The notes under the pieces are model-generated. The model was not told the origin of the DNA, did not search any database, and saw only the letters and a program-made list of their open reading frames with translations. A program made the position numbers and the translations under genes. Shown piece after piece: positions 1 through 11,918 of a DNA stretch of 64,000 nucleotides. The stretch comes from Atopomonas hussainii (lineage in GTDB: Bacteria > Pseudomonadota > Gammaproteobacteria > Pseudomonadales > Pseudomonadaceae): positions 62,001 to 126,000 of the forward strand of contig NZ_FOAS01000008.1 of NCBI RefSeq assembly GCF_900109735.1, read 5' to 3'. Positions within the stretch are counted from its first letter, which is position 1; each line of letters opens with the position of its first letter.

Positions 1-2226
1 CGCTTTGAGCTGTTCTTTCTGGCGCACGCCAAAACGGTGCTCTTCGTCGATGATCAACAGGCCTAAGTTGGCGAACTGCACGTCTTCCTGCAGCAGCTTG
101 TGGGTGCCGATGATGATGTCCACTTTGCCCTCGGCCAGCGCTTGCGCGGCACTGGAGACTTCTTTGGCCGAGCGAAAACGCGACATCAGCTCGACCTTTA
201 CCGGCCAATCGGCAAAGCGGTCGCGGAAACTGTTGTAGTGCTGCTGGGCGAGCAGGGTGGTGGGCACCAGCACCGCCACTTGCTTGCCGCTGTGCACGGC
301 GGTGAACGCGGCGCGCATCGCTACTTCGGTTTTGCCAAAGCCCACATCACCGCAAACCAAACGGTCCATGGGTTTGGCTTGGGTCATGTCCTGCATCACT
401 GCGTCGATAGCAGCCTGCTGGTCGGGGGTTTCCTCAAAGGGGAAGCCTTCGGCAAAGCGGCGGTAATCTTCGGCGGGGTCGCTAAAGGCAAAGCCTTTGC
501 GCGCGGCGCGGCGGGCGTAAATGTCCAGCAGTTCGGCGGCGACATCGCGCACTTGTTCGGCGGCTTTACGCCGGGCTTTTTGCCATTGCTCGCTGCCTAA
601 ACGGTGCAGCGGGGCGAGTTCATCATCGGCGCCGGTGTAGCGGGCGATGAGGTGCAGGTTAGCCACCGGCACATACAGCTTGGCTTCGTCGGCGTATTCA
701 AGCAGCAAGAACTCGGTGCTTTGGCCTTCCACTTCAATGGTGGTCAGGCCTTGGTAACGACCCACGCCGTGATCGATATGCACCACCGGCGCGCCCATGC
801 GCAGCTCGGTGAGGTTTTTGATCAGGTTGTCGCCGCCCTCATTGCGCCGTTCGCGGCGGCGGCTTTGTGCAACGCGCTGACCAAATAATTGGCTTTCGCA
901 GATGATCGCCAGCGAGTCGCTGACTAAGCCTGTTTGCAGCGGAGCAATGCAGATGGCGCTGTTGTGTTGGCTGGTTAAAAAGTCCAGCCAATGCTCGATC
1001 ACCACAGGTTTGCAGCCAATACGGGCTAGTAGTTCCAACAGTGCTTCGCGGCGGCCGGGCGACTCGGCAATGAATAAATGCCGGCCCGCATGGTTAGCGA
1101 GAAACGCGGCAACAGCGGCCAGCGGCTGCTCGGCTTTGGCCTCTACCGGCAGGCTTGGCGGGGCAGCGCAGTCGATGCGTTCGACGCCTACGGTGCTGGG
1201 CTCGTCGTCGTAACTTAAGGTTAAGCGCGGCCAGCGTTTTAATTCGGCGAAGCAGTCTTCCACCGGCAGAAACAAATCCTGCGGCGGCAGGATGGGGCGT
1301 TCGATGTCGTGGCGGCGGTCTTCATAGCGATTACGCACGTCGCGCCAGAATTGTTCGGCGGCCTTTTCGACGCCCGGCAGGGTAAATAGCTGGGTGTTTT
1401 TCGGCAGGTAGTCGAACAGGTTGGCGGTCTGCTCGTAAAACAGCGGCAGGTAGTACTCGATGCCGGCGGGAATCAGGTTGCTGGATAAATCCTGATACAG
1501 CGGGCAGCGGCGAAAATCCACATCAAAGCGTTCACGAAAGCGCGAGCGAAAGCCCAAGAGTGCTTCTTTGCTGGCCGGGAACTCTCGCCCAGGCAGCAAG
1601 CGCAGACTGTCGAGCTTGTCGAGGCTGCGCTGCGTTTCAGGGTCGAAGGTGCGCAGGGTGTCGATTTCATCATCAAACAAATCGACCCGAATCGGCGTTT
1701 GGCTGCCCATCGGAAATAAATCGAGCAACGCGCCGCGCACGGCAAACTCGCCGTGTTCGTACACGGTATCGACACAGCGGTAGCCGGCGGCTTCCAGCTG
1801 CTCGCGCATGCCGTCGAGGTTGAGCTTTTGCCCGGTTTTTAGCTCCAGACAATGGCCGCTGACGTAACTGGCCGGCGGCAGGCGGTGCAGCGCGGTGCTA
1901 ATCGGCACCAGCAATAAGCCATGGCTGACTTGCGGCAGGCGGAACAGCGTGGCTAAGCGCTGCGAGATGATGTCTTGGTGCGGCGAGAAGAGATCGTAGG
2001 GCAGGGTTTCCCAGTCGGGCAGGCGCAGTACCGGCAGCTCCGGGGCGAAGAAGGCCACCTCTTGCTCAATCTGCTCGGCTTGCTGGCTATCGTTGGTCAG
2101 TAGCAGGTGAAAGCAATGGTTCGCTTCGGCGCTTTGCGCCAACGCCAGGGGCAGGGCGGCGCCTTGCAGGTTGCTCCAGACTTGTTTGCCTTGCTTAGGC
2201 AGCGCGGGTAAACGCAGTGCGCACAC
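1..2226 (-). CDS. mfd: Transcription-repair coupling factor Mfd (3' end outside window)
   Basis: Mfd is the ATP-driven translocase that removes RNA polymerase stalled at DNA lesions and recruits UvrA. Only the N-terminal 742 residues of a protein of usually about 1150 are in the window; the gene continues past base 1. The reading frame is open from a GTG at 2226 preceded by GGAGA. The N-terminus (LRLPALPKQGKQVWSNLQG) and the segment DWETLPYDLFSPHQD match the UvrB-like domain of Pseudomonas Mfd. The helicase Walker A (GDVGFGKTE) lies near residues 626-634, and the Walker B box DEEHRFG near residue 725 is almost the last thing encoded. Divergent from gap, as in Pseudomonas. Confidence 0.95.
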   Translation of the reverse strand, partial: MCALRLPALPKQGKQVWSNLQGAALPLALAQSAEANHCFHLLLTNDSQQAEQIEQEVAFFAPELPVLRLPDWETLPYDLFSPHQDIISQRLATLFRLPQVSHGLLLVPISTALHRLPPASYVSGHCLELKTGQKLNLDGMREQLEAAGYRCVDTVYEHGEFAVRGALLDLFPMGSQTPIRVDLFDDEIDTLRTFDPETQRSLDKLDSLRLLPGREFPASKEALLGFRSRFRERFDVDFRRCPLYQDLSSNLIPAGIEYYLPLFYEQTANLFDYLPKNTQLFTLPGVEKAAEQFWRDVRNRYEDRRHDIERPILPPQDLFLPVEDCFAELKRWPRLTLSYDDEPSTVGVERIDCAAPPSLPVEAKAEQPLAAVAAFLANHAGRHLFIAESPGRREALLELLARIGCKPVVIEHWLDFLTSQHNSAICIAPLQTGLVSDSLAIICESQLFGQRVAQSRRRERRNEGGDNLIKNLTELRMGAPVVHIDHGVGRYQGLTTIEVEGQSTEFLLLEYADEAKLYVPVANLHLIARYTGADDELAPLHRLGSEQWQKARRKAAEQVRDVAAELLDIYARRAARKGFAFSDPAEDYRRFAEGFPFEETPDQQAAIDAVMQDMTQAKPMDRLVCGDVGFGKTEVAMRAAFTAVHSGKQVAVLVPTTLLAQQHYNSFRDRFADWPVKVELMSRFRSAKEVSSAAQALAEGKVDIIIGTHKLLQEDVQFANLGLLIIDEEHRFGVRQKEQLKA

Positions 2227-2356
2227 AACGAGGTCTCCAGCGTAAAAGGGGGCGATTGTAGCCTAAGGCAGTGCTTGATTGACCGGCCAAGCAGGCAAGT
2301 TGTGCAGTCAGGCGCGCAGTTAACGGCGTGACGAAATGGCCGTAGGTCGTCAGCGA

Positions 2357-2385
2357 TTGCCCGTAAGGGCTTGGCTGGTCATAAT
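2357..2385 (+). promoter_or_regulatory. Candidate sigma70 promoter of gap
   Basis: TTGCCC (2357-2362) and CATAAT (2380-2385) are separated by 17 bp in the divergent mfd/gap intergenic region, about 40 bp upstream of the gap start. Seen by eye only. Confidence 0.5.
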
Positions 2386-2427
2386 ATGCGCCCCTTATTT
2401 CCCTGTACCTGAAACAAAGGTGTTGCC

Positions 2428-3870
2428 GTGACTGTTAAGCCCGAAGCCTGTCTCAACGACTGGATCGAACGCGAAGAATTGGCCGAGGCCATGATTCCGC
2501 TGATTGGCCAGCTGTACCGCAATAATAATGTGGTGACGTCCATTTGTGGTCGTGGCCTGGTGAACCGCTCGGTGATCGCCATCCTCAAAGCGCATCGTTT
2601 TGCTCGTCGTCAAATCGACAACAGCGAAATCTCTGTGCGTGAGACCTTCCCAATTCTGAAAGCCATGGTTGACCTGAACCTAGGCGCTGCCTCGGTAGAT
2701 CTGGGTCGCATGGCGGCTAAGTACCAGATTTCTGGTGCGGGCAAGTCGGTTGAGCAGTTTGTGGCTGACGAACTGGCCTCGGTGGCTGGCAAGAAAGGCG
2801 CCGTGCCGAGCAAAGGCACCGACGTTGTGCTGTACGGCTTTGGCCGTATCGGTCGCCTGCTGGCGCGCATCATGATCGAAAAAGCCGGTGCTGGCGAAGG
2901 CCTGCGTCTGCGCGCCATCGTGGTGCGTAAAGGCGCTGAGAATGACTTGGTTAAGCGTGCCAGCTTGCTGCGTCGTGACTCTGTGCATGGCCCGTTCCAA
3001 GGCACCATCACCATTGATGAAGCCAACAACACCATCACCGCCAATGGCACCCAGATTCAGGTGATCTACTCCAACGATCCGTCGACCGTGGATTACACCC
3101 AGTACGGCATCCAAGATGCCATCGTGGTGGACAACACCGGTAAGTGGCGTGATGCTGAAGGCCTAGGCCTGCACCTGAAGTGCCCGGGCGCTGCGCGTGT
3201 AGTGCTGACTGCGCCGGGTAAAGGCCTGAAGAACATCGTGCATGGTATCAACCATGACACCATCACCGCTGAAGATGCGATTGTGTCGGCCGCTTCGTGC
3301 ACCACCAACGCCATCGTGCCGGTGCTGAAAGCCGTCAACGACAAGTTCGGTATCGTTAACGGTCACGTAGAAACCGTGCACTCGTACACCAACGATCAGA
3401 ACCTGATCGACAACTTCCACAAGGGCGATCGTCGTGGTCGTGGTGCGCCGTTGAACATGGTGATCACCGAGACTGGCGCTGCTAAAGCCGTGGCTAAGGC
3501 GCTGCCTGAGCTGGCTGGTAAGCTGACTGGTAACGCGATTCGTGTGCCGACGCCGAACGTGTCTATGGCCATTCTCAACCTGAACCTTGAGAAAGCCGCT
3601 GAGCGTGAAGAGCTGAACAACTACCTGCGCGAAATGTCGCTGGAGTCGCCGCTGCACAAGCAGATCGACTACACCGAGTCGCCGGAAGTGGTCTCCACCG
3701 ACTTCGTGGGCAGCCGTCACGCTGGTGTGGTGGATGGTCAAGCCACCATCTGCCAAGACAACCGCGTTGTACTGTACGTGTGGTACGACAACGAGTTCGG
3801 TTATAGCTGTCAGGTCGTGCGTATTCTGGAAGACATGGCTGGGGTTAACCCGCCGGCATTTCCGGCCTAA
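2428..3870 (+). CDS. gap: Glyceraldehyde-3-phosphate dehydrogenase, long Pseudomonas-type form
   Basis: Catalyses the reversible oxidative phosphorylation of glyceraldehyde-3-phosphate to 1,3-bisphosphoglycerate in the cytosol. At 480 residues it is about 140 longer than ordinary GAPDH. The extra part is an N-terminal helical extension (residues 1-130), after which the Rossmann fold begins (VVLYGFGRIGRLLAR). The catalytic cysteine is C291 in SAASCTTNA. The extension is characteristic of the Pseudomonas Gap-2 type located beside mfd. The GTG start at 2428 gives the N-terminus MTVKPEACLNDWIEREELAE; an AAAGG lies 8 bases upstream. Codon use is typical of a highly expressed gene. A strong terminator follows. 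Confidence 0.95.
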   Translation: MTVKPEACLNDWIEREELAEAMIPLIGQLYRNNNVVTSICGRGLVNRSVIAILKAHRFARRQIDNSEISVRETFPILKAMVDLNLGAASVDLGRMAAKYQISGAGKSVEQFVADELASVAGKKGAVPSKGTDVVLYGFGRIGRLLARIMIEKAGAGEGLRLRAIVVRKGAENDLVKRASLLRRDSVHGPFQGTITIDEANNTITANGTQIQVIYSNDPSTVDYTQYGIQDAIVVDNTGKWRDAEGLGLHLKCPGAARVVLTAPGKGLKNIVHGINHDTITAEDAIVSAASCTTNAIVPVLKAVNDKFGIVNGHVETVHSYTNDQNLIDNFHKGDRRGRGAPLNMVITETGAAKAVAKALPELAGKLTGNAIRVPTPNVSMAILNLNLEKAAEREELNNYLREMSLESPLHKQIDYTESPEVVSTDFVGSRHAGVVDGQATICQDNRVVLYVWYDNEFGYSCQVVRILEDMAGVNPPAFPA

Positions 3871-3889
3871 GTTCGCTTAGATGCACAAT

Positions 3890-3921
3890 AAAACGGGGAG
3901 CTTAGGCTCCCCGTTTTGTTT
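3890..3921. terminator. Bidirectional terminator between gap and the chalcone-isomerase-like gene
   Basis: A perfect 11-bp stem (AAAACGGGGAG at 3890-3900 and CTCCCCGTTTT at 3907-3917) with a 6-base loop. It is T-rich on both strands and sits between two convergent genes. Confidence 0.9.
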
Positions 3922-3926
3922 TCTGC

Positions 3927-4487
3927 TTACAAACCAAGCAAGACGCTGCGCAGTTCTTTCGATAAGCCTTTTTCGCCGAGCCAGATGCCTAGGTACACCT
4001 GTGCGAGCTCAGGGTTTTGGCTGCGGAAGACTTCGCGACCATTAAATAGCAAGGTCAGGGTTTGGCTATCGTTACGGTAGTTAAGTCGATAGCGGTCCTC
4101 GCGTTTGATCGGCTCAAAACTGCTGTGTAGGCGGTCTATTTCGCTGCGCAAGGCATCTAGCTTGGTCTTATTGTGCTGGCGCTCTAGGGTTAGCCAAGCG
4201 GCTTCAATCAAGTCGGTGGTTTTAAGCGGGTAGAGGTAGGTGAGCTGTAAAGATTTGCTCACGCTGGGGCTTAGTGCATCGCTGTGAAAATCTGTTGGTA
4301 GGAATAATTCGGCGCGATAAACATCGACCCACAAATATTCCAGCAAATATTCGCCGTGTAATTGTAGTGGCGCTGAGTGGTCTAGTTTGTCCGATTTTTC
4401 CCCGTCGCCAGCCAACACAAAAGCAGGGTGGCCAAAGTGCAGGTACAGGGAAAATAGCGAGATAAAAAATAACCGTGACTTGATCAT
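3927..4487 (-). CDS. Exported chalcone isomerase-like protein
   Basis: The 186-residue product starts with a signal peptide (MIKSRLFFISLFSLYLHFGHPAFVLA). The mature part, with EYLWVDVYRAELFLP near the N-terminus and a C-terminal IWLGEKGLSKELR, matches the chalcone isomerase-like domain found in many gammaproteobacterial periplasmic proteins. These bacterial members are not known to isomerise flavonoids and their role is undefined. I chose the Met at 4487 because it places the hydrophobic signal at the N-terminus; upstream in-frame codons add 20 unconvincing residues. Single gene, convergent with gap. Confidence 0.7.
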   Translation of the reverse strand: MIKSRLFFISLFSLYLHFGHPAFVLAGDGEKSDKLDHSAPLQLHGEYLLEYLWVDVYRAELFLPTDFHSDALSPSVSKSLQLTYLYPLKTTDLIEAAWLTLERQHNKTKLDALRSEIDRLHSSFEPIKREDRYRLNYRNDSQTLTLLFNGREVFRSQNPELAQVYLGIWLGEKGLSKELRSVLLGL

Positions 4488-4586
4488 GCTCAGCTTCGAC
4501 TTAGTGACTATGCTGGAGCATAACGTGCTGCAAAGTGACCCGTCCAACGTGAGGCGTTCTTGGAAAACTTGAAAAAAACCAAGTGC

Positions 4587-4620
4587 TTGAGTGGATGCTC
4601 AGGGGTGCGGCCTTTATAAT
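4587..4620 (+). promoter_or_regulatory. Candidate promoter of the nqr operon
   Basis: A perfect TATAAT at 4615-4620 lies about 125 bp upstream of nqrA. The -35 is weak: TTGAGT at 4587 is 22 bp away and no good hexamer sits at 17 bp. The long leader could be an untranslated region. Confidence 0.35.
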
Positions 4621-4735
4621 CTCCCCGATTTATAACCGGGTTTGCGCCATCATCAAGGCTTATAAAGCAGTGTTGGCCCCGTTTTTAGGACCTGATGAAG
4701 GCTTAAACCCAAGAATTCTTATAACCAGTGGTTAG

Positions 4736-6082
<1,347 letters not shown>

Positions 6083-6085
6083 TCC

Positions 6086-7297
6086 ATGGGACTACGTTCC
6101 TATCTCGATAAAATCGAGCATAACTTCGAGCCGGGCGGCAAATACGAGAAGTGGTACGCGCTGTATGAAGCCGTAGACACCTTTATGTATCGCCCTGCGT
6201 CTGTGACCAAGACAACCGCCCACGTGCGTGATGGCTTGGACTTAAAGCGCATGATGATTCTGGTCTGGATGTGTACCTTCCCGGCCATGTTCTTCGGCAT
6301 GTACAACATTGGCGCGCAAGCTAACAGCATCTTCGCTGCTCAGCCGGATTTACTGGCGGCACAAGACGGCTGGCGTTTTGGCCTGATCGGCCTGTTCGCT
6401 GGTTTTGATCCCAATAGTGTGTGGGATTGCTTTGTGCATGGCGCGGCGTACTTCCTGCCGGTCTACGCGGTGACCTTCATCGTCGGCGGCTTCTGGGAAG
6501 TGCTGTTCGCTTCTATCCGCAAGCACGAAGTTAACGAAGGTTTCTTCGTCACCTCCGTACTGTTTGCCCTGATTCTGCCTCCGAGCATTCCGCTGTGGCA
6601 GGTTGCGCTGGGCATCAGTTTCGGCGTGGTGTTGGGCAAAGAAGTCTTCGGCGGTACTGGTAAGAACTTCCTTAACCCGGCACTGACTGGTCGTGCGTTC
6701 CTGTTCTTCGCTTACCCAGCGCAAATGTCGGGTGATGCGGTATGGACTTCCGTAGATGGCTTCGCTGGCGCAACCGCGTTGAGCTTGGGCGCTTCTGGCG
6801 GCGTAGAAAACATCGTCGCTAACGGCATCACTTGGATGGACGCCTTCTTGGGCAACATTCAAGGTTCGATGGGTGAAGTAAGCACCTTGGCTATCTTGAT
6901 CGGTGGTGGCGTACTGCTGCTGAGCCGTATCGCCGCATGGCGTATTGTTGCCGGTGTAATGATCGGTATGGTGGCTACTAGCACCCTGTTCAATGTCATT
7001 GGCTCAGAAACAAACCCGCTGTTTGCCATGCCGTGGTACTGGCACTTGGTGATTGGTGGCTTTGCCTTCGGCATGATGTTTATGGCGACTGACCCTGTGT
7101 CGGCTTCCATGACCAACACGGGCAAGTGGATCTTCGGCGGCTTAATTGGCCTGATGGTGGTGTTGATCCGTGTGGTCAACCCGGCATTCCCAGAGGGCAT
7201 GATGCTGGCGATTCTGTTCGCTAACTTGTTCTCGCCGCTGATTGACCACTTTGTCATGCAGTCCAACATCAAGCGGAGGCTGGCACGCAATGTCTAA
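6086..7297 (+). CDS. nqrB: Na+-translocating NADH:quinone reductase subunit B
   Basis: A 403-residue integral membrane subunit that carries a covalently bound FMN and riboflavin and forms the main part of the Na+ channel. It has about ten hydrophobic helices. The flavinylation site is the threonine of DGFAGATAL (T230), attached through a phosphoester bond by ApbE, which is encoded downstream. The conserved [18 protein letters not shown] segment is present at about 188-205. The stop overlaps the start of nqrC by 8 bases. Confidence 0.97.
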   Translation: MGLRSYLDKIEHNFEPGGKYEKWYALYEAVDTFMYRPASVTKTTAHVRDGLDLKRMMILVWMCTFPAMFFGMYNIGAQANSIFAAQPDLLAAQDGWRFGLIGLFAGFDPNSVWDCFVHGAAYFLPVYAVTFIVGGFWEVLFASIRKHEVNEGFFVTSVLFALILPPSIPLWQVALGISFGVVLGKEVFGGTGKNFLNPALTGRAFLFFAYPAQMSGDAVWTSVDGFAGATALSLGASGGVENIVANGITWMDAFLGNIQGSMGEVSTLAILIGGGVLLLSRIAAWRIVAGVMIGMVATSTLFNVIGSETNPLFAMPWYWHLVIGGFAFGMMFMATDPVSASMTNTGKWIFGGLIGLMVVLIRVVNPAFPEGMMLAILFANLFSPLIDHFVMQSNIKRRLARNV

Positions 7298-8081
7298 TCA
7301 GAAGGAATCGACCGCACGTACCTTAACGGTGGCGTTGCTGGTCTGCCTGGTGTGCTCGGTGTTCGTCGCCGGTGCTGCTGTGGCACTTAAGCCCACGCAA
7401 GTGGAAAACAAGCAGCTGGATAAGCAGCGCAGCATTCTGGCCATCGCAGGCTTGGATGGCGGCAAAGCCCTGTCTGGCAGCGAAGTGAAAAAGCTCTATG
7501 GCGACAAGATTGTTGCCAAAGTGGTTGATCTGCGTACGGGTCAATTCACCGATGCGGTGGATGCTAAAACCTATGACCAGTTCAAGGCCGCCAAAGACCC
7601 TAAGGCTTCGCGTGTACTGAAAGGTGGCGAAGACTTGGCGCAAATTAAGCGCCAAGAAAACTTGGCCACGGTTTACTTGGTAGAAACCGACGGGCAAACC
7701 AGCACCGTTATTCTGCCGGTGCGTGGTTATGGTCTGTGGTCAACCTTGTACGGCTTTATTGCTCTTAAAGGTGACTTGAACACTGTGGTGGGTATGGGCT
7801 TCTACCAGCACGCGGAAACGCCGGGCTTGGGTGGTGAAGTGGATAACCCGAAGTGGAAAGGTCAGTGGCCGGGCAAAACCGTGTTTGACGCCGAGGGCAA
7901 TCTTGCGGTGGCTATCGTGAAGGGCGGCGTAGATCCGCAAAGCCCGAACGCGGCTCATCAGGTAGATGCCTTGGCGGGCGCCACGCTGACCAGCGTGGGC
8001 GTCGACAATCTGCTGAAATTCTGGCTGGGCGAGCAGGGCTTTGGCCCGTTCCTAGCTAAGCTACGTGCTGGGGAGGCTTGA
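7290..8081 (+). CDS. nqrC: Na+-translocating NADH:quinone reductase subunit C
   Basis: 263 residues: one N-terminal membrane helix ([20 protein letters not shown]) followed by a periplasmic FMN-binding domain. The FMN attachment threonine is in the C-terminal motif [15 protein letters not shown] chose the ATG at 7290, which has GGAGG 10 bases upstream and gives MSNQKEST; the longer frame from 7242 would overlap nqrB heavily. Receives covalent FMN from ApbE and passes electrons between the NqrDE centre and NqrB. Confidence 0.96.
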   Translation: MSNQKESTARTLTVALLVCLVCSVFVAGAAVALKPTQVENKQLDKQRSILAIAGLDGGKALSGSEVKKLYGDKIVAKVVDLRTGQFTDAVDAKTYDQFKAAKDPKASRVLKGGEDLAQIKRQENLATVYLVETDGQTSTVILPVRGYGLWSTLYGFIALKGDLNTVVGMGFYQHAETPGLGGEVDNPKWKGQWPGKTVFDAEGNLAVAIVKGGVDPQSPNAAHQVDALAGATLTSVGVDNLLKFWLGEQGFGPFLAKLRAGEA

Positions 8082-8083
8082 TC

Positions 8084-8752
8084 ATGTCGAAAATGACAGC
8101 CAAAGAAGTACTGCTAAACCCAATCTTTAATAACAACCCGATCGGCCTGCAGATTCTTGGTATCTGTTCAGCGTTGGCGGTGACCTCAAACCTGAAAACT
8201 GCGCTGGTGATGTCCGTGGCGCTGACCTTGGTTTGTGGCTTCTCCAACCTGTTCATTTCCATGATTCGCAGCCAGATCCCCAGCTCGATTCGTATGATCG
8301 TGCAAATGGTGATCATCGCCTCTTTGGTGATTCTGGTTGATCAGGTGCTCAAAGCCTACGCCTACAGCCTGTCTAAGCAGCTGTCGGTATTCGTTGGTTT
8401 GATCATCACCAACTGTATCGTGATGGGTCGTGCGGAAGCCTTTGCCATGCAAAACCCGCCGATGCTGTCGTTTGTTGACGGTATCGGTAACGGCTTGGGC
8501 TACAGCGTGATGCTGATTGCTCTGGGTGTGATTCGCGAGCTGTTTGGTGCTGGCAAGCTGATGGGCTACGAAGTGTTTCCCGTCATCAATGATGGCGGCT
8601 GGTACTTGCCCAACGGCATGCTGCTGCTGCCGCCGTCGGCGTTCTTCCTGATCGGCTTGTTCATCTGGGGCTTGCGTGCTTGGAAGAAAGACCAAGTGGA
8701 GCAGCCTTCGTTCAAGATGGCGCCGCAAGTGTCCAATAAGGAGGCTTACTAA
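8084..8752 (+). CDS. nqrD: Na+-translocating NADH:quinone reductase subunit D
   Basis: A 222-residue polytopic membrane protein that, with NqrE, holds the intramembrane iron-sulfur centre. The segments [20 protein letters not shown] and [11 protein letters not shown] are almost identical to Pseudomonas NqrD; the cysteine next to the latter ([12 protein letters not shown]) is an iron ligand in the family. I took the ATG at 8084 with GGGAGG upstream; a TTG at 8078 is also in frame. Stop and next start share one base (TAATG). Confidence 0.95.
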   Translation: MSKMTAKEVLLNPIFNNNPIGLQILGICSALAVTSNLKTALVMSVALTLVCGFSNLFISMIRSQIPSSIRMIVQMVIIASLVILVDQVLKAYAYSLSKQLSVFVGLIITNCIVMGRAEAFAMQNPPMLSFVDGIGNGLGYSVMLIALGVIRELFGAGKLMGYEVFPVINDGGWYLPNGMLLLPPSAFFLIGLFIWGLRAWKKDQVEQPSFKMAPQVSNKEAY

Positions 8753-9360
8753 TGGAGCATTACATTAGTTTGTTCGTGAAGGCCGTGTTCGTGGAGAACA
8801 TGGCACTGGCCTTCTTCTTGGGCATGTGTACCTTCATCGCGATCTCGAAAAAAGTCGAAACTGCGATTGGTCTGGGTATCGCTGTGGTGGTGGTGCAAAC
8901 CATCACTGTGCCGGCTAACAACCTGATCTACACCTACTTGCTAAAAGACGGCGCACTGGCTTGGGCAGGTCTGCCTGAGGCTGACTTGTCGTTTTTGGGC
9001 TTGCTGAGCTACATCGGTGTGATCGCGGCCATCGTGCAAATCCTCGAGATGACCTTGGATAAGTACGTACCTAGCCTCTACAACGCCTTGGGTGTGTTCT
9101 TGCCGCTCATTACCGTGAACTGCGCCATCATGGGCGGCACCTTGTTCATGGTTGAGCGCGATTACAACCTCAGCGAAAGCGTGGTGTACGGTGCAGGCTC
9201 AGGCTTTTCTTGGGCGCTAGCGATTGCTGCTCTGGCCGGTATTCGCGAAAAGCTTAAGTACAGTGACGTGCCTGATGGCCTTCAAGGCTTGGGGATCACC
9301 TTCATCACCATTGGTCTCATGTCGTTGGGCTTTATGTCCTTCTCCGGCGTGCAGCTGTAA
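8752..9360 (+). CDS. nqrE: Na+-translocating NADH:quinone reductase subunit E
   Basis: 202 residues with six predicted membrane helices, homologous to NqrD and inserted with opposite topology. The iron-ligand cysteines sit in [12 protein letters not shown] near the N-terminus and [12 protein letters not shown] in the middle. A perfect AAGGAGG at 8738-8744 serves this gene. Ends 15 bases before nqrF. Confidence 0.96.
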   Translation: MEHYISLFVKAVFVENMALAFFLGMCTFIAISKKVETAIGLGIAVVVVQTITVPANNLIYTYLLKDGALAWAGLPEADLSFLGLLSYIGVIAAIVQILEMTLDKYVPSLYNALGVFLPLITVNCAIMGGTLFMVERDYNLSESVVYGAGSGFSWALAIAALAGIREKLKYSDVPDGLQGLGITFITIGLMSLGFMSFSGVQL

Positions 9361-9375
9361 GTAAAGGATGAACGC

Positions 9376-10599
9376 ATGATCAATTATGAGATTTTCCTCG
9401 CGATAGGCATGTTCACCGCCATTGTTTTGGCCTTGGTGGTGATCATCCTCATGGCGCGTGCCAAGCTGGTTTCCAGTGGTGATGTCACCATTGAAATCAA
9501 CGGCGAGCGCACCATTACCGTGCCGGCAGGCGGCAAGCTGCTGCAAACCTTGGCCGGTAACAACATCTTCCTGTCTTCTGCTTGCGGCGGCGGCGGTACC
9601 TGCGCCCAGTGCAAGTGTGTGGTGGAGTCGGGTGGTGGCGAAATGCTGCCCACTGAAGAGTCGCACTTCACTAAGCGTGAAGCCCGCGAAGGCTGGCGTT
9701 TGTCGTGTCAGACGCCGGTTAAGGCCGACATGAAGATTGAAGTGCCGGAAGAAGTCTTCGGCGTGAAGAAGTGGGAATGTACTGTTGAGTCCAACCCTAA
9801 CGTGGCCACCTTTATTAAAGAGCTGACTTTGCGTCTGCCCGAAGGTGAAAGCGTCGACTTCCGCGCCGGTGGCTATGTGCAGCTGGAATGCCCGCCGCAC
9901 ACCGTCAACTACAAAGACTTCGACATTGAGCCGCGTTTCCGCGACGACTGGGACAAGTTTGACCTGTGGCGCTATGTCTCTAAGGTCGATGAAACCGTTA
10001 TCCGTGCTTATTCCATGGCTAACTACCCTGAAGAGCGTGGCATGGTGAAGTTCAATATCCGTATTGCTTCGCCGCCGCCGGGCAAAGACGTGCCGCCGGG
10101 TCAGATGTCCTCCTATGTGTTCAATCTGAAGCCGGGTGACAAAATCACTGTGTACGGGCCGTTTGGTGAATTCTTCGCCAAAGACACCGACGCGGAGATG
10201 GTGTTTATCGGCGGTGGTGCCGGTATGGCGCCGATGCGCTCGCACATCTTCGATCAGCTCAAGCGCTTGAACTCAAGCCGTAAGATCAGCTTCTGGTATG
10301 GCGCACGTTCTATGCGTGAGGCCTTCTATGTAGATGAGTACGACTCACTGCAAGCTGGGCATGAGAACTTTAAGTGGCATCTGGCCTTGTCTGATCCGCT
10401 ACCGGAAGACAACTGGAAGGGCTACACCGGGTTCATCCACAACGTGTTGTACGAGAACTACCTGAAGGACCATCCGGCTCCGGAAGATTGTGAGTTCTAC
10501 ATGTGCGGCCCGCCGATGATGAACGCAGCGGTGATCAAGATGTTGACCGACTTGGGCGTAGAAAAAGAGAACATTCTTCTCGATGACTTTGGTGGCTAA
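9376..10599 (+). CDS. nqrF: Na+-translocating NADH:quinone reductase subunit F (NADH input)
   Basis: A 407-residue electron-entry subunit: one N-terminal membrane helix (residues 5-28), a [2Fe-2S] ferredoxin domain with ligands C70, C76, C79 and C111, then an FAD domain ([11 protein letters not shown]) and an NADH-binding domain ([15 protein letters not shown] and the C-terminal [11 protein letters not shown]). The residue numbers coincide with those of Vibrio NqrF. Oxidises cytosolic NADH. The end overlaps apbE by 17 bases. Confidence 0.97.
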   Translation: MINYEIFLAIGMFTAIVLALVVIILMARAKLVSSGDVTIEINGERTITVPAGGKLLQTLAGNNIFLSSACGGGGTCAQCKCVVESGGGEMLPTEESHFTKREAREGWRLSCQTPVKADMKIEVPEEVFGVKKWECTVESNPNVATFIKELTLRLPEGESVDFRAGGYVQLECPPHTVNYKDFDIEPRFRDDWDKFDLWRYVSKVDETVIRAYSMANYPEERGMVKFNIRIASPPPGKDVPPGQMSSYVFNLKPGDKITVYGPFGEFFAKDTDAEMVFIGGGAGMAPMRSHIFDQLKRLNSSRKISFWYGARSMREAFYVDEYDSLQAGHENFKWHLALSDPLPEDNWKGYTGFIHNVLYENYLKDHPAPEDCEFYMCGPPMMNAAVIKMLTDLGVEKENILLDDFGG

Positions 10600-11632
10600 C
10601 CGCTGCCGCGCTCTGATCCAGCCCGTCTTGACTGTCAGCTTGCTGGCAGCCTTGACGGGCTGTTTCGTTGAACGCGAGCAGGTAGAACGTTTTTCCGGCC
10701 CAACCATGGGCAGCACGTACACGGTGCAGTTTGTTGCGACCAACAGCACTCCGCCGGTTGAGCAGGTGCAGGCCATGGTGGAAGCCTACTTGGCCGAGGT
10801 TGATCAGGCCTTTTCCACCTACCGTGAAGACTCCCTGTTAAGCCGTTTTAATCAATTGCCTGCGGGCAGTTGCATGGCCATGCCAGAGAGCGTTCGGCAT
10901 GTCACCGCCACGGCGCTGCAGCTGGCTGCGCAGAGTGACGGTGCCTTTGAGCCAACGATTAAACCGTTACTGCGGGCGTGGGGGTTTGGCCCGGGTTCAC
11001 AAGGCCCTAAACACCCAACAGTCGATGAGCTAGCTGCGGCAAAAGCACGTATGGGCTATCAGCAGCTGAGCATGCAAGGAGAGCTGCTGTGTAAGGCTGT
11101 TGCCTTAGAGCTTGATCTCAACAGTATCGTGGCAGGTTATGCGATTGATCAGCTAGGCGAGCGTTTACAGGCTATGGGCGTCGAGCGCTATCTGGTTGAA
11201 GCAACCGGTGAGCTTAAAGCGCAAGGCCTTAAGCCGAAGGCGCAACCCTGGCGGATCGCCATCGAAGCGCCGCACGATAACGAGCGAGTAGCTCAGCAAG
11301 TGGTCACACTAGATGGCATTGGCGTGTCTAATTCCGGTGATTACCGCAATTATTACGAGGAAGATGGCGTGCGCTTATCGCACACGCTCGATCCGCGTAC
11401 GGAAAAACCGATTGATCACCATCTGGCTTCGGTAACTGTGTTGCACGAATCCACTGAGTTGGCCGACGGGCTTTCCACGCTGCTCATGGTGCTGGGCCCG
11501 GAACAGGGCTACAGTTTTGCCAAGGCTCATCAAATTGCCGCGCTGTTTGTCACGCGCACTGAGTCTGGTTTTACCGCGCAGGGTTCGCCGCTGTATCAAC
11601 AGCGCTATGCCGCGCAAGGAGTTGAAAAATGA
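10583..11632 (+). CDS. apbE: FAD:protein FMN transferase ApbE (lipoprotein)
   Basis: 349-residue ApbE/flavin transferase. It attaches FMN to the threonines of NqrB and NqrC through phosphoester bonds, so its place inside the nqr operon fits its role. The N-terminus has a lipoprotein signal with lipobox LTGC, which points to a membrane-anchored, periplasm-facing protein. Family motifs: [11 protein letters not shown] near residue 39, [12 protein letters not shown] for FAD binding in the middle, and [12 protein letters not shown] with a metal-binding motif towards the C-terminus. Overlaps both nqrF and nqrM (ATGA), indicating translational coupling. Confidence 0.95.
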   Translation: MTLVANRCRALIQPVLTVSLLAALTGCFVEREQVERFSGPTMGSTYTVQFVATNSTPPVEQVQAMVEAYLAEVDQAFSTYREDSLLSRFNQLPAGSCMAMPESVRHVTATALQLAAQSDGAFEPTIKPLLRAWGFGPGSQGPKHPTVDELAAAKARMGYQQLSMQGELLCKAVALELDLNSIVAGYAIDQLGERLQAMGVERYLVEATGELKAQGLKPKAQPWRIAIEAPHDNERVAQQVVTLDGIGVSNSGDYRNYYEEDGVRLSHTLDPRTEKPIDHHLASVTVLHESTELADGLSTLLMVLGPEQGYSFAKAHQIAALFVTRTESGFTAQGSPLYQQRYAAQGVEK

Positions 11633-11865
11633 TTTGGTTAGCGACTTTTTTAGTGTTTTTACTGGTCGTCGCCGGCATGGCCGTCGGCGTGATGATGGGG
11701 CGTAAACCCATCGCAGGTTCTTGTGGTGGTATTGCCAACCTGGGGATCGAGAAAGAGTGCTCGATTTGCGGTGGCGATATGACCAAATGTGAAGAAACGA
11801 ATAAAACAGACGGCGCTAACACGTCGAATAAGCAGGCCCAGAGCTACGACGCGACCAAGGTCTAG
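11629..11865 (+). CDS. nqrM: (Na+)-NQR maturation protein NqrM
   Basis: A 78-residue protein: one N-terminal membrane helix ([23 protein letters not shown]) followed by a short domain with four cysteines (SCGG, ECSICGG, KCEE). This is the NqrM/DUF539 pattern; NqrM is needed to deliver iron to the NqrD/NqrE centre. Start overlaps the apbE stop by 4 bases. The C-terminal tail after residue 55 is polar and probably disordered. Confidence 0.93.
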   Translation: MIWLATFLVFLLVVAGMAVGVMMGRKPIAGSCGGIANLGIEKECSICGGDMTKCEETNKTDGANTSNKQAQSYDATKV

Positions 11866-11918
11866 TGGTGCGTTTTTGGCCTCACGGCACACTGCAGCGA
11901 TTGATTAAGGAGTGATGG

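Noticed and set aside
9217-10245. 342-aa open frame on the minus strand
   Set aside because: Shadow of nqrE/nqrF, both of which are certain.
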